Shown in pieces: positions 13,181 through 24,853 of a stretch of DNA of 64,000 bases (within the stretch, counting starts at the first letter, position 1; each line of letters begins with the position of its first letter). The DNA lies in NCBI RefSeq assembly GCF_041146395.1, contig NC_090989.1, positions 249,416,843 to 249,480,842 on the forward strand, read 5' to 3'. The DNA is from Eulemur rufifrons (Eukaryota > Chordata > Mammalia > Primates > Lemuridae). The notes beneath the pieces are model-generated. The model was given only the letters and a program-made list of their open reading frames with translations, made no database searches and was not told where the DNA came from. A program made the translations under genes and the position numbers.

Positions 13181-13766
13181 GTGAAACGATTAGAATTCTA
13201 GAAGAGAATGTAGGAAATACTCTTTCAGACATTGGCCTAGGTAAAGAATTTATGAAGAAGACCCCTAAGGCAATCACAGCAACAACAAAAATAAACGAAT
13301 GGGACCTGATTAAATTAAAAAGCTTCTGCACAGCCAAAGAAACAGTCACGAGAATAAACAGACCACCTACAGAATGGGAAAAAATCTTCACATACTACAC
13401 ATCAGATAAAGGACTGATAACAAGAATCTATTTAGAACTCAGGAAAGTCAGTAAGAAAAAAATCAAACAACCCTATCAAAAAGTGGGCAAAAGACATGAA
13501 TAGAAATTTTTCAAAAGAAGATATAAGAATGGCTAACAAACATATGAAAAAATGCTCAACATCCCTATCATCAGGGAAATGCAAATGAAAACCACAATGA
13601 GATATCACTTAACTCCAGTGAGAATGGCCTTTATCAAAAAGTCCCAAAACAACACATGTTGGTGTGGATGCGGAGAGACAGGAACACTCATACACTGCTG
13701 GTGGGACTGCAAACTAGTGCAACCTCTATGGAAAGCATTATGGAGATACCTCAAACAGATTCAAGT
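13181..13766 (+). pseudogene. L1 ORF2 C-terminal segment (inverted arm)
   Basis: Plus-strand ORF2 sequence from the [10 protein letters not shown] segment through [20 protein letters not shown] to the CX3CX7HX4C-type cysteine region ([18 protein letters not shown]) and WRYLKQIQ. A shift near 13500 separates two readable frames (13144-13503 and 13552-13782). It ends where the forward arm begins in L1 coordinates, so inversion took place with almost no loss of L1 sequence. Confidence 0.85.
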
Positions 13767-13780
13767 AGAGAAAATCTTTT

Positions 13781-14694
13781 GACCTAGTTTTTGGTTAAGT
13801 GGAAGGGCAAAGGAATCCAATCAATTATTATGTGTTTCCAGTTTTGAATCATAGTTTTTGTACTTGAGATATTTACTTCAAATTTCATGTGTACTCTGAT
13901 ATAAAAAAGCTTAAAAGTGGTTAATGGAAAGAATTAAAGGCAATCAAAATAAAATTTAAACATTATAACAGAGTGGCATGTCTGCATTTCAATCATTTAG
14001 CTCAGAATATCTTTAATTATTAAGAAACTCTCAAATGTTAGATTATAAAATATTAGTTAATTACTAAATGAATTATGGTTAGATATGAATTCTGATCCTT
14101 TTTAAATAAATTCTTTTAAATATTAATACCTAGTTAGGCCAACATGTCATATGTGGATATGTGGCTGTGTGAACCTGGATATTTTTTTTTTTTTATTCAC
14201 TAATGTCATTTTGTTTTCTCAAGCATTTTTAATAACTACAACATTAAATTATGGTTGTACCATAACTTATCTAATAAGTTCGTATGGAAAAGACTGGTTG
14301 TTTCTCAATTTTTAATCTTATAAACAATACTTCAATGAATAATTATATGCACATGTCTTTGTGTGCCATTAATTTTTGCCTTATTAAAGTATTCAATGTG
14401 GGCTTGATGGGTTAAAGAAACACCCAATTAAAATAGCACTAGATAATTACGACTGCTTTATTTTGCCTACTCACAAAATGGCACTTTGATCTCCTATCTT
14501 ATAATGAAAAATATGTACAATATTCCTTACTAAATTCTTGTTGTATCTTTAAAGATGACACATTATTTCTAGTTCTCAATGAGTAATACTTGATATGGCA
14601 TTGTGTATGTTTATGTGTATATATATATGTTTGTATACATGTATTTGTGAAGATAATCTCCTTTATGTAATGGTGATCATCATAATAGCTTAAC
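13781..14694. other. AT-rich unique DNA
   Basis: No recognisable element apart from a short T-run at about 14171-14184 and a TG/TA-rich stretch near 14603-14640. Confidence 0.55.
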
Positions 14695-14850
14695 TTCATT
14701 AGGCACAACCATTGTAATATGCCAGGCAAGGCTCTAAGCATTTTTGTACTGTATTATTATAAGAATACAAAATGGAGAAGCACAGTAATAACTTGCCAAA
14801 GATCATGGTTATTAATTTATATAACTAGATTTCTGCCAGTTAGTAAGTTC
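14695..14850 (-). repeat. MIR SINE fragment
   Basis: TATGCCAGGCAAGGCTCTAA GC.. near 14718 and ACTTGCCAAAGATCATGG near 14792 match the reverse-strand MIR landmarks (TGTGCCAGGCACTGTTCTAAG and ACTTGCCCAAGGTCACAC) at the right spacing. Confidence 0.72.
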
Positions 14851-17145
14851 TCACATTTAAAAGTTATATAGACAAGAAACCCATTATCAAAGTAAGAATG
14901 ACTTTTGATCAGTCTTCTACAAAAAAAGAAGTACCTGCTGTAGTCCTGAATTATGGATTGACATAATCTATTCCTTTCTGAAGATGCAAATTATTGTTAT
15001 TTCTAGAAAAGCAGTGAGGAATGGTAGACAAACATAACATGTACAAAACTTACCAAAAAGAAAATTTCCTGGTATGGAAAATAAAATTATGTTGTAAACA
15101 ATACAGGTAATAGCATGGTTTATAATTTCAGATCCAGTCTTTGCTCTAAGGAATATTAACCATGAGTCATAATTTTTCCTATATAGAATATATATATTAT
15201 ATATATATAAAATATAGGTACTATATATGTATCCTATATTAGAAAGAAAACTGAAATGTATTCAGTTTAGCTACTTTAACATCTGCTGCTTTATTTAACT
15301 TCATTTCAACACAATGATGAGAGTATGGAGCACTAAAGCTTTCGTAGTTCTAAAAAAGCAAAATGTCTGATTGTGTATTGAATAATTGTTAGACTAACAT
15401 TCAAATCTAGTTATAGAATGTATGAGTTAGAAAAAATATCAGATATTCTGTGATAATTTGGAAATAGATAAATAAAACCTGTCTTCTATAAGTGAATTTT
15501 ATCAAATATGGACACATCAGGGATTATTGTCTAGGAACACATCACTGTTGTAATATGAGGTTATAGACTGAAAAAGAAATGTGTAATTAATGAGCATAGC
15601 AAATTGTGTTGGATGAGAGAGAACAATGATTTTGACAAGTCTTTTATAATGAATCCTAGATACCATGTCAACTTCCTCATGTTTTGAATGAAGTATTACT
15701 ATCACTCTATATTTACCTATCTCTTCTTTTATTGCAATATTACAAGCAATGTCATCATCATTAATTATTTTTCCAAATTTATTCATACCAGGAAAGAAGT
15801 TCACTTCATGGGAATGTAAGCATCCTCATAACCGAAAAGACCCATGGCTCTTTTGTTATTAATAAAAAACAATTAATTTCTATCAATTGACATATGATGA
15901 ATTTAGCCCCCAAAGTCATTTTGTTCTTTGGTGTTGCTACAATATATAGTTTTTAGACAAGTAAGGTAATCATAATCTCCAAGCTAAATTGTCCTTGAAA
16001 CCAACCAGCATACTTTCTTTTGTCAGAAATGCTTTGCACCATGTGTCATGTCTTTTTCCCTTTCAAAAATTTGAATATAAAGTGGACAATAATGACAGAT
16101 ACCATTATATTTGTAGAAAAATTATATAGTTTAAATATTTTGTGAAGTTCTTTGAAGAGAAATAACAACTATGAAAATAGATTTTCTTTAAATAATATAT
16201 CAATTTATCCCAGGGAAAACATCCATTAACATGGTAAAAGCTTTTTACTTATTTATTTATCTATTTATTGTAGTTTAATTCAAAACCATTCTTTAACTCC
16301 GCAGCTCTTCATTTCCCTTGTTCAGCCTAATTGTCTGACAAATCACTGTTGTTAAATACAATTAAAACATAGGACAAGATCCAGACAATCTTAAAGCTTC
16401 ATTAAATCCCACATTCACATTTGATGTACAAAGAAGTAAATGTAGAGCAGGTTTATTTATTTATTTTTTACAATTACTAAGTGTGGAAGACATCCAGCAC
16501 TATATGGGAGAAGAAATAAATTTAAATTCCTCTGCATCATAAGAAAGTAGATGTCCATAGTGAGTGTATAACTGAGTGGAATTATTTCTGAGCTTTTCAT
16601 TTACATGACATAGCAAGTTCTTAAACTCTGCATGCAGGGCACATTTTAAAACTGTTTTTGTCCTATAAATCCATGGGAGTCCTCTTCCACCCCCAAACTT
16701 TCACCTGAAAATGAAAGAATGCAGATCTAAGATCAAAGGTATGAATTTTACATTCCCAATTATGCACTTTGGATGCAGTCAATGAAGCAATTCGTTCTTG
16801 CCTTCAGAGAAACTAGACTATACATTTATCTTAACATATGATAGAGGAAGTTTTTTCCTTTTGTTTTCATTTTTTCCCCATGCTGATTTGGTTTTCCAAA
16901 TCCTTTAATTCTTAGAGGATTGAATTTCTGAAAATAAAAATATAATATGGATAAACAGAAAGCAGGGAAGAAGATGGAAAGGCCATCTATGCCAAGATTA
17001 CTCCTTTTCTGGGCAGACCAGGGATAATATGTATATTTTTAATCAGATTTTTTTTTAACCTATCCTGTTTTCCAATCCTCTTCTTTCCAAACAACTAAAA
17101 CATCTTTTCAAGATCGATTTATCTATGTATTTATTAAAGGACGGC
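14851..17145. other. AT-rich unique DNA with a TA-rich patch
   Basis: No coding signature. 15181-15240 is a TATATA-rich low-complexity patch and 16240-16270 a TATTTATTTATC-type patch. The minus-strand frame 15517-15804 has no recognisable domain. Confidence 0.55.
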
Positions 17146-17285
17146 CCACTCTTTAGGCCTTTAAGTGAGAAACACTCTTTGGGAGATGTAGAAGTAAATG
17201 AGACTTGATCTCTGATCTTAAGATTCTTAATACAGAAACATAAAGTAAAATCAGTATAACACAGTGTAATAGAAGTATGAAAATT
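17146..17285 (-). repeat. Possible L2 fragment, left part
   Basis: GAAGTAAATGAGACTTGATC and TCTGATCTTAAGATTCTTAA resemble the reverse-strand L2 3' region (AAATGAGACATGATCCCTGCCC-like). A similar patch continues after the L1 end at 17421. Strongly diverged. Confidence 0.4.
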
Positions 17286-17420
17286 TACCTTAGGAGTACA
17301 ATGTACACTATTTGGATGATAGGCACACTAAAAGCCCAGTCTTTACCACTATATAATACACACATGTAACAGAATTCAACTTGTACTCCCTGAATCTATT
17401 AAAATTTAAAAAAAGAAAAG
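17286..17420 (+). mobile_element. Old L1 3' UTR end
   Basis: AGTACAATGTACACTATTTG, then GATGATAGGCACACTAAAAG, CCCAGTCTTTACCACTATAT, CATGTAAC and an AAAAGAAAAG tail follow the 3' terminus of older primate L1 (L1MA/L1PB type). Severely 5' truncated. Confidence 0.75.
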
Positions 17421-17600
17421 AAAAAGGAAGGGATGAAATAGATGCCAAAGCATGTGCTGTGAGGGTACTAACTGAACTGGGAGCTACTGTTTTCGCTGGG
17501 TGGAATAGGAAAGAATTCTCATCGGCAAGACATCCTGAGCAGGATTTAAGTTTCCAGGGAAGAACAAGAGGAAGAATTATTTCCCGGAATTAGAGACTAG
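17421..17600 (-). repeat. Possible L2 fragment, right part
   Basis: GGGTACTAACTGAACTGGGA and ATTTAAGTTTCCAGGGAAGA fit a diverged reverse-strand L2. The open frame 17381-17593 spans the junction and is not a gene. Confidence 0.35.
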
Positions 17601-17845
17601 TATAAGGAAAATATTTTTGATTTTTTTCTTCATGTATTGGACAAGTTTTTGGAGTCAAGGATTGTTCATGATCTATTTTGTCTGATACTTTACATATTAA
17701 TACATTGACTCACTTATTCCTTACATCTTCTCTAGAAGTTAGCTATCTTTATCTCTCCACTCTACAAAAACGTGAAAGCCCCATTTGTTCTTAAGTACAT
17801 TGTCAATCACCAACTAATACTGGATAACTAATGTAAGACTAGTGA

Positions 17846-18352
17846 TCTATCTAAAGGAACATAAGTCATTCTATAATAAAGACATCTGCACTCGAATGTT
17901 TATGGCAGCACAATTCACTATAGCAAGGATTTGGAAACAATTCAAGTGCCTGTCAACCCATGAGTGGATTAACAATATATGGTATATGTATACAATGGAC
18001 TACTACTCAATTATAAGAAACAATGGTGATCTAGCACCTCATATATTTTCCTGGATAGAGCTTGAGCCTATCCTCCGAAGTGAGGTATCACAAGAATGGA
18101 AGAATAGGCATCACTTGTACTCGCCATCAAACTGGCACTGACTGATCAACACTAAGGTACTCACACAGTAGTAATATTCTTTGGGAGTAGAGGGGTTGGG
18201 GGTGGGTAAACTCACAACTAATGGACTCGGTGAGCATTGTAAGGGGGGAAAGGGCACATCTCAAATCATGGCTGGGATGTAGCAAAGTCATAACATGTAA
18301 CCAAATGTTTGTACCCCCATAATTTCCTGAAATAAATAAATAAATAAAAAAC
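17846..18352 (+). mobile_element. 5'-truncated strepsirrhine L1, ORF2 end plus 3' UTR
   Basis: Begins in ORF2 at a segment reading IYLKEHKSFYNKDICTRMFM and runs through MDYYSIIRNNGD to a stop at about 18141. The 3' UTR has a G-rich part and ends ATGTTTGTACCCCCATAATT, then TCCTGAAATAAATAAATAAA. This end differs from the two other lemur-L1 end types in the window. GATCTATCT at the left edge and GATCTACCT after the tail may be a TSD (eight of nine match). Confidence 0.85.
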
Positions 18353-19458
18353 AGATCTACCTCCGAAATCCAACTTCCAAAAATCACACTGTCTCCCAAA
18401 GCTGAGAACTTTCAAGATGGTACTGTGGGGATTATTTGCTTATCTCTTGTGGAGGTAAAGATCACAAGGGCATTTAAAGTACAAGTGATCATGAAAGTGT
18501 AGGTCATGTGGATGAGAGAAATCCACTGAGAAAATATAACTGTATTATCCAGAAGAAAAGAGAATTTTGAGTCAGGTGCTAAAGTCCTTGTAGCTCAAGG
18601 TTGGTATGGCTTGGAGATTGCTGGAAAATATAAAAAAAATGATGTGTGATAAAGGAAGAGATCATAATCCTGAATTTTTAACAAATTCAAAAAAAGAAGC
18701 CCTCCAGAAGAAATCTGCTTAAGCATTTGCCTTGAAATAGAAAATGAAATGCCAATTCCTTCTCCCTGGAGAGTTGGAGAACACAAGACTTAAAGGGGTA
18801 GTGGTACAGGGAGATGCACATTTTTCAGGTGAAACAATATAAAATTATATGCTTCTTCTATTTTGCTTCTTTCTATATATTAAAAACCCATTTTCAAACA
18901 GCAAATAAAAGTAAAATTGTATTCTGTAAGATAGTTTAAATATATTTAAATATTTGTTAAAGCTTATATACTTCATGCTATTGTTAAGGGAGACTTCTAA
19001 GAGGGAAAGGCTAATTAATATGAAACACATCAAGACAGTTGACTCTTGCATTGTTATAATTATTTTTTGATGTGGAAAGATCCAAGGAATCTTGATTACT
19101 ATTATTTTATCATGATTAATATTAGAATTACTTTTTGCATTACATGGAGGTATTTTCACATACATACACATATTCCCTTTCACCCATTAATGGTGATTAT
19201 AGAGAGCAATATATGAAAACATAAAGCAAATAAAGCTAATTTTGATGATTTGAAACATTTTCAAAGCCAATTTATTAAAACATTAACTATTGATGAATCT
19301 ACTACATTTAGTAACAAAAGGATTTTTATTAATAATATATTATGTTGTTCAAGTCCATCATACAATCAAGGCTAGTCTATTTCTTTGAAGATAGATTCTA
19401 ACTTGATTTTAAGGATAGTTTAAATGAGACAGGTATAACATAATTTCATATACTATTT
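18353..19458. other. Unique DNA, no gene seen
   Basis: No recognisable repeat. The 112-residue minus-strand frame 18845-19183 is AT-driven (rich in I, K, N, F, S) with no domain or plausible start context. Confidence 0.55.
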
Positions 19459-19466
19459 AAAAAGTG

Positions 19467-19813
19467 GGCCGGGCGCGGTGGCTCACGCCTGTAATCCTAG
19501 CACTCTGGGAGGCCGAGGCGGGTGGATTGCTCAAGGTCAGGAGTTCGAGACCAGCCTGAGCGAGACCCCGTCTCTACTAAAAATAGAAAGACATTATATG
19601 GACAACTAAAAATCTATATAGAAAAAATTAGCCGGGCATAGTGGCGCATGCCTGTAGTCCCAGCTACTCGGGAGGCTGAGGCAGTAGGATCGCTTAAGCC
19701 GAGGAGTCTGAGGTTGCTGTGAGCTAAGCTGACGCCACGGCACTCACTCTAGCCTGGGCAACAAAGTGAGACTCTGTCTCAACAAAAAAAAAAAAAAAAA
19801 AAAAAAACCAAAC
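19467..19813 (+). mobile_element. Lemur-type Alu SINE, full length
   Basis: GGCCGGGCGCGGTGGCTCAC start, a left arm with a short internal deletion compared with the copy at 1301 (it lacks the CAAGAG block), the linker TTATATGGACAACTAAAAAT and an AACAAAA-rich tail. The TSD is AAAAAGTGG at 19459-19467 and 19814-19822. Low divergence suggests recent, lineage-specific insertion. Confidence 0.95.
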
Positions 19814-19822
19814 AAAAAGTGG

Positions 19823-20545
19823 TTGTTGTGTTTTTAATGTGAGAATATATAAGTTAATAGTTTTAGTAAATATTGAAAATGGTCATATTTTCCATAGTCA
19901 GTTTTATCACCATGTACAGTTTCAATGATTTCTTAAAATTACATTAATAAAACAAATTATTAGACATAAAAATCAATAACCAAATAAACCAAAGTAATAA
20001 CAACAAAAATAACCTGATCCTTTGAATACAACTCTCTTTTGGATAATTCATCTGTTATTTAACCTGTCTTATGTTTTATTTTTTTGGCCACTTAAATTTA
20101 TTGAAAAGTATTAGTCTTATCTACTTATTGTTTCTTGATAACAAGCAGAAACCTGCTAAAGTTGTTATTGTAAACAAAGTTATAATGTTATTATAAGAGT
20201 AATGGAAATAATTTAACTTTTATGCCTAAACATAATTATTGTTGACAAGAGATGAGAATGCCTAAAAATAGCAATGACTTGACATTTTAAAAATAATGTC
20301 TTCTTAATGAATTAATACGTTTAAGATAGAATTTTATCAATTTATTTCTAGTTCAAGTGACAATAAGAGAGAGCTATTATAAGCACAACAGACAGGAATA
20401 AGTAGTACATTGACAATAAATACAGCAAGACTTAGTGCTTACAGTCAAGCAGATATTTAGGAGTAAAGCAAAGAATGAAACTTGGGTGGTAAGATTTAAA
20501 TCCCAATATAATATAAATAACCAAGGATATCAATAAAATTTATCT
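19823..20545. other. AT-rich unique DNA
   Basis: I see no repeat family and no coding signature. Confidence 0.5.
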
Positions 20546-20699
20546 TAACTAGACACTATTTTTTTCAGCTCATTATGGGGGTACAAAAGTTCAGGTTATA
20601 TATATTGCCCATGCCTCCCCATCCCCCCAAGTCTGAGCTTCAAGTGTATCCATTCCCTAGACAGTGCACATCACACTCATCATGTAACTAGACACTATT
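20546..20699 (-). mobile_element. Tiny L1 3' end with perfect 15-bp TSD
   Basis: The TSD TAACTAGACACTATT is perfect at 20546-20560 and 20685-20699. The insert (20561-20684) is only the last about 124 bases of a lemur L1 3' UTR on the minus strand: a short T-run, CAGCTCATTATGGGGGTACA, AAAGTTCAGG, then C-rich tracts. Truncation lies wholly within the 3' UTR. Confidence 0.92.
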
Positions 20700-20929
20700 A
20701 TTGAATGGAATCAACACGAGCCAAAAATTTTGTATAGAATTTAAAACAGTGGATAGTTGAGAAGTTAGAATAAGGATCTATAAAGCAGGGGTGGGGGGTT
20801 CACTCCATTTATGAGAAAAGAAGTCAGAGCACTATTGCCAGATTTAACATATATTGCAGTTAATAAAATGTAGGGCACAAATAAGAAAAGGAAAAATACT
20901 TGGTTAGGGAAATACCATACTTTTAGGCA

Positions 20930-21150
20930 TTAGGAGAAGTGCATTCTCGTTTTAACTCTGTAACAAGTGACTTTAAGGAAACATGTCTTAAATATTCTTG
21001 TTTTTCATTTTCTTCAACTGTTTATTAGCAATAAAACTTCCACCCTAAGTAAATAACTTTCTGTATTATTTTGAGGATTAAATTAGATAATGTACACAGA
21101 AATGCCTTGTAAAACCTAAGTGTGCTATAGACACATTTTACTATTATTAA
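20930..21150 (+). repeat. MIR SINE
   Basis: TTTTCATTTTCTTCAACTGT, then TGAGGATTAAATTAGATAAT and AAATGCCTTGTAAAACC match the MIR 3' half (CTCAGTTTCCTCATCTGT, GAGGATTAAATGAGATAAT) in order. Confidence 0.7.
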
Positions 21151-22639
21151 AAAACACTTGCTACTGTGTTATTCATAGGTAGCATATCAGGGTTCTCAGT
21201 TTAAATATCACTCACCAGCTACGGAATAAGGCACTTTTATACTAAAACATGATACCTAATTACATAAATTTATTCAACTGTGAAATTACTTTGTTAATAC
21301 ATAAATGAACAGATTTGTTATATGTGTTCTTGAAAATGAATACATCTGTGTAAATAGTGACCTTCATGGCATACTTCATTTTTTCTTTATTCTTTTCCTA
21401 ATAAAATAATATTCACAGGTATAACTCTCTTTATCACATGTAAACACAATAAGATTCATCTAATTTCACACACCCACGGTCAAGGACAATAATGAATTAA
21501 TGTGGAACTATTAGTGGAGAGTATAAGTAAGGAATATAGATGTTGTTTCTATTGGTTGAATAGCTATTTTTCTTTTATTTAAATTACTAGTACCAAACCA
21601 TTAATGTAAAAAAAATAGATCTTAATGCTGTGCTCTTTTTAACCTAACATATACCCTTGGATCTTCCTTTGAATTACCTCTTTAATTGCCTCACTGCCTT
21701 AGTGGAATGCTTTTATGTGCCAAACACTTTTATAAAATTACAGATAATGTATAGGTATATTGTGTAGTATGTGGGCTATCCAAGAAAATGGATTTTGAGA
21801 ATTTTCATTTAAATTTAAGAAATCCTGCTATAATTAAGCCATTTACTTTTAGGATTTCCTCCCTGTATCCTTACTTCCCCACGGAAACTTTGAAGTAATG
21901 TTTATTATATTTGATTAAAACATTTAATGTCTTATAACAATCTTTGCAAATTATGAGATAGCAAGGAAGCATACTAAGAAAAGAAAGTCATCTCATTTTA
22001 GCTTTGTACCACTCATTTGCCAGAGCTACGTAGTCTTTCCATTTTTTCATGGATTGGAATTTGTTTCTATCTACTTATCAGTAACTATTGAGTAATGTGT
22101 ATACTCCATGACAGGCAATATTGAGAAAAGAATAATACTGTTTTATTTCCTCTCAAAGAGCTAATGAGTTTATAATAATGAGGGACATAATTCAGTGACT
22201 AATAGTAAACAATATATATGGAAGCACTAAGTTGTTTGGAAAGAGCCTAAAAAAGAAATCTAGAAAATCAGAACAAAAAGCTCAAGTAGATATGGAAGTT
22301 CTGGTTGTGGTAATTGATTAAACTTGGATGGGATTTGATGAATGCTGAAGAAAAGGTTTCAGTCTTTCCCTACTAGAAAAGAAAACAAGTGAGGTTGATA
22401 ATATCAAAAGGGCAGAACTTTTGATTAGTAAAAATAAAATAATGAATTGGTTTAAATTTAATTTGTTGAATAGTGCCAGTTTAGAGACTTAAGGGGAAAG
22501 GACCGGAATTCAAGAGAACTTTGAATGGTCACTGCATGTTGTTGGCAAAGGACACTAAGATGAAAGTTGTCTTAAAGGTAGCGGGCTTTGCTAGCATGTG
22601 AAAGCTAGATACATATCATTATCAGGATATACATGAAAG
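21151..22639. other. AT-rich unique DNA
   Basis: No coding signature and no confident repeat. A short MIR-like motif near 21708 is too small to assign. Confidence 0.5.
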
Positions 22640-22830
22640 AGGCAGTAGTTATTGAGCTCCAAGGATATCCCAAGCACTACTTGAAGTATCTTCATGTTTT
22701 TGTTTTTGTTTTTTATTTCAGAATATTATAGGGGTACAAACATTATGATTACCTCATTAAAAAAATACTAGTATTAGCTCTTCTTGCAGATAAAAAAGAA
22801 TTTGAAAAGTTATAGCAATTGCTTAAAAAA
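22640..22830 (-). repeat. MIR SINE split by an L1 end
   Basis: GTTATTGAGCTCCAAGGATA and CCCAAGCACTACTTGAAGTA (22648-22687) and then ATTACCTCATT...TTGCAGATAAAAAAGAATTT (22749-22803) are successive reverse-strand MIR landmarks. They are separated by an L1 3' end at 22700-22750. Confidence 0.55.
22700..22752 (-). mobile_element. Minimal L1 3' terminus with (AAAAAC)n tail
   Basis: On the minus strand it reads ATAATGTTTGTACCCCTATA, ATATTCTGAAATAAAAAAC and then an AAAAAC-patterned tail (TTTTTG repeats at about 22697-22715 on plus). It has the same end type as the L1 at 17846-18352. About 50 bp in total. Confidence 0.65.
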
Positions 22831-23754
22831 AAGCAATGAGTGAGGATAAAATAATTATGTTAAAACTAATTAAAATATAATAAATAATTATTAAAATATC
22901 TGTTGTCCTGCATAAAGTAGACAGAATAATAGAAATCTTGGAAGTAGATCACTAACAAATAGCTAATTACCATATAATAACGATGACATTTTGAAAAATA
23001 TTCTTAGGACAAGCAGTGATTTAGAATAATAAAAACCAAAATGTTATATTCCATTCTCACAATATGTATCAAATTATAATTAACCTAAGGAATCTAATAA
23101 TTATTTTTTAAATAAAATCTCCTAAGATCTAAAGCAACATATAAATGAATATTAATCCAAAATACAAAGGCAAGGGTTTATAAACATAAAAGTTATATAG
23201 GAAATCATAAAGGAAAACAATTAACTTAGACATGAAAATTAATGCCATAACAAAGAAAATAGTAAACATTCAAATAAAATGAAAAAAAAGAAAAATTATT
23301 ATACATATCTTCAAGGTATTAAAAAGTGAGGGTCAATATCATAACAATGAAGATAAGTTTGCATATCAAGAATAAGATTTAAAAATTAGAAAATAACACA
23401 CTAATAGCAATGAACAAAAATATGAAAAAATGTCAAAGAAATTTAAACTATCAACAATTACTAAAACATATTCAAACTTACTAATATTTGAAGAAATATA
23501 AAAAAACACAAGGAGCACTCTTTAGTTAATTTTACAACATAAGAAATAATAATATTATAGGCAAGTATATAAGGAAATACGCACAAATGCAAGAATTTTC
23601 TTTACATATTTATAAGATCCCTTTTTTAACACATACACTGGGAAGAAAATGAATAAATACATAAGAATATTAACACAAATATTTCTGAATGCTAAAATTA
23701 TATGTGTTTTTATGAGCAGATTTCCCTCATATAATTTTGTTGATTATTTTAATG
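22831..23754. other. Very A-rich unique DNA
   Basis: Strongly A-biased on the plus strand with no open frame of note. It may be an extremely decayed L1, but I cannot align it to a specific part. Confidence 0.45.
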
Positions 23755-23850
23755 TAATTTCCAAAGGCAAAAGAGAAGTAAGTGACACAACTGGGATTTA
23801 ACCCTAGGCCCATCCGACTCACATTTGTGATATCTTTGAAGAACAGTATC
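23755..23850 (-). repeat. MIR SINE fragment
   Basis: AGTAAGTGACACAACTGGGA, TTTAACCCTAGGCCCATCCG, ACTCACATTTGTG matches reverse-strand MIR (AAGTGGCAGAGCTGGGATTCGAACCC..). Confidence 0.65.
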
Positions 23851-23924
23851 ACATGAATTGTAGGAGGTAGGTGTAAACACTTAAACTATGATTGAAATTT
23901 ATTAAGTATGCACTAATCGATTGT

Positions 23925-24060
23925 GGTTGCTTGTTTTGTGGTGGTGGTCGTGTTCATACAGATTGTAATACTAGTAGTAATATCAATGGAAGTGGTAGAG
24001 GAACAATAGAAGCTAACGAAACAGTAATAGGAGTAGCAAAAGTAGTAGTCATATTAGTAT
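23925..24060 (+). repeat. Degenerate trinucleotide repeat
   Basis: GTGGTGGTGGTCGTG, then ACTAGTAGTAATATC and GCAAAAGTAGTAGTCATATT are imperfect (GTN/AGT)n runs. Triplet periodicity keeps the frame 23892-24074 open, so that frame is not evidence of a gene. Confidence 0.6.
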
Positions 24061-24184
24061 ATAAATATACTTAAAGTTTCCAGTAGTTGACAATAGAAAG
24101 TCAAAAACCAGAAAAGTAGTAGATTGTTCAGTATGTTAGAACTGTGATACACCATAAAAAGAGAGAGGGAGAGAGCAATGCCAC

Positions 24185-24305
24185 ATACTGTTTGCGTGGC
24201 CTTTAACAGCCTAACTGATATTGATCTGTTTCCTCATTTATAAGACAAGATAAATATTATCATACTTACTTTGATGGTTTGTCATTCTTATGTAGGAATG
24301 AAATA
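24185..24305 (+). repeat. MIR SINE fragment
   Basis: GCGTGGCCTTTAACAGCCTA, CTGTTTCCTCATTTATAAGA and ATTATCATACTTACTTTG follow MIR landmarks (GTGACCTTGGGCAAG, GTTTCCTCATCTGTAAAA, AATAGTACCTACC). Its right side is cut by the LTR at 24320. Confidence 0.65.
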
Positions 24306-24319
24306 TTATAGTATATGAC

Positions 24320-24853
24320 TGAGATAGGGAACCGGCCGGCCTTACTCAATAAAGAATCATAAGCTCATAAGCCCCCACCCAAGCTCTCTGACAAAATAAG
24401 AGAAGGTGGAAAAAGTGGCCCACACTAGTCAGCAGAAAAGGACCTGACAGGTTAACCTGACTGCTCATTATACCCTAGTTATAATATATTAGCATGCTAA
24501 AAGAAACTCCTACCAGCACCATGACAATTTGCAAATGCCATGGCAAGTCCCAGAGATTGCCCTATATATTTAAATGGGAGGGGGATCCCTGGTCTGGAGA
24601 CTCTCTACTCCTTTCCCAAGAAACTCAAGGACAATCTTCCGTTTGATTAACATGCTGCCAAGGATAACTATAAAAATAAACAGGCAGTAGTACATAAAAG
24701 CTACTCTGCCTATGGGGCAGATTCCTTTCTATCTCAGTAAACTTGCTTTTGCCTTACTCTGTGGCTTCCTCTTGAATTCTTTCTCACAAAAAACCAAGAA
24801 CCTACTTGGCCTTCGGGCTGGACCCCAGTTTTGGGGTCCACTTTCCTGTATCA
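24320..24853 (+). mobile_element. ERV1-like solo LTR (MER4-type)
   Basis: A 534-bp block from TGAGATAGGGAACC to CTTTCCTGTATCA with LTR landmarks in order: a TATTAGCATGCTAAAAGAAA block, CCATGACAATTTGCAAATGC, a TATA-like CTATAAAAATAAAC at about 24669, a GTAAACTTGC poly(A)-signal-like site and a terminal CCCCAGTTTTGGGGTCC region. The flanking 4-mers TGAC and TGGC agree at three of four, fitting a gammaretroviral-class 4-bp duplication. No internal viral genes are next to it. The frame 24712-24939 inside is not a gene. Confidence 0.72.

Larger units (their letters stand above)
12405..13780 (-). mobile_element. Single L1 insertion with 5' inversion, extra 3' segment and 14-bp TSD
   Basis: The TSD AGAGAAAATCTTTT lies at 12405-12418 and 13767-13780. 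The right edge reads CTTTT/GACC, near the L1 endonuclease consensus TTTT/AA. Between the copies, in L1 sense on the minus strand, lie an inverted ORF2 arm, a forward ORF2-to-3'UTR arm, an L1 A-rich end, about 178 bp of non-L1 DNA and a 15-base A-tail (T-run 12415-12429). One insertion by twin priming explains the arms; the extra DNA before the tail suggests 3' transduction. Confidence 0.85.

Noticed and set aside
12846..13391. 181-residue minus-strand frame with an apparently novel hydrophobic N-terminus
   Set aside because: A fusion across the inversion joint. The N-terminal part is the antisense of the inverted L1 arm, so it is not a new protein.
24320..24853. Possible complete provirus with this LTR and those at 46309-48140
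   Set aside because: The LTRs are of different types and orientations, about 22 kb apart, with no retroviral gag/pol/env sequence seen between them. They are separate solo LTRs.
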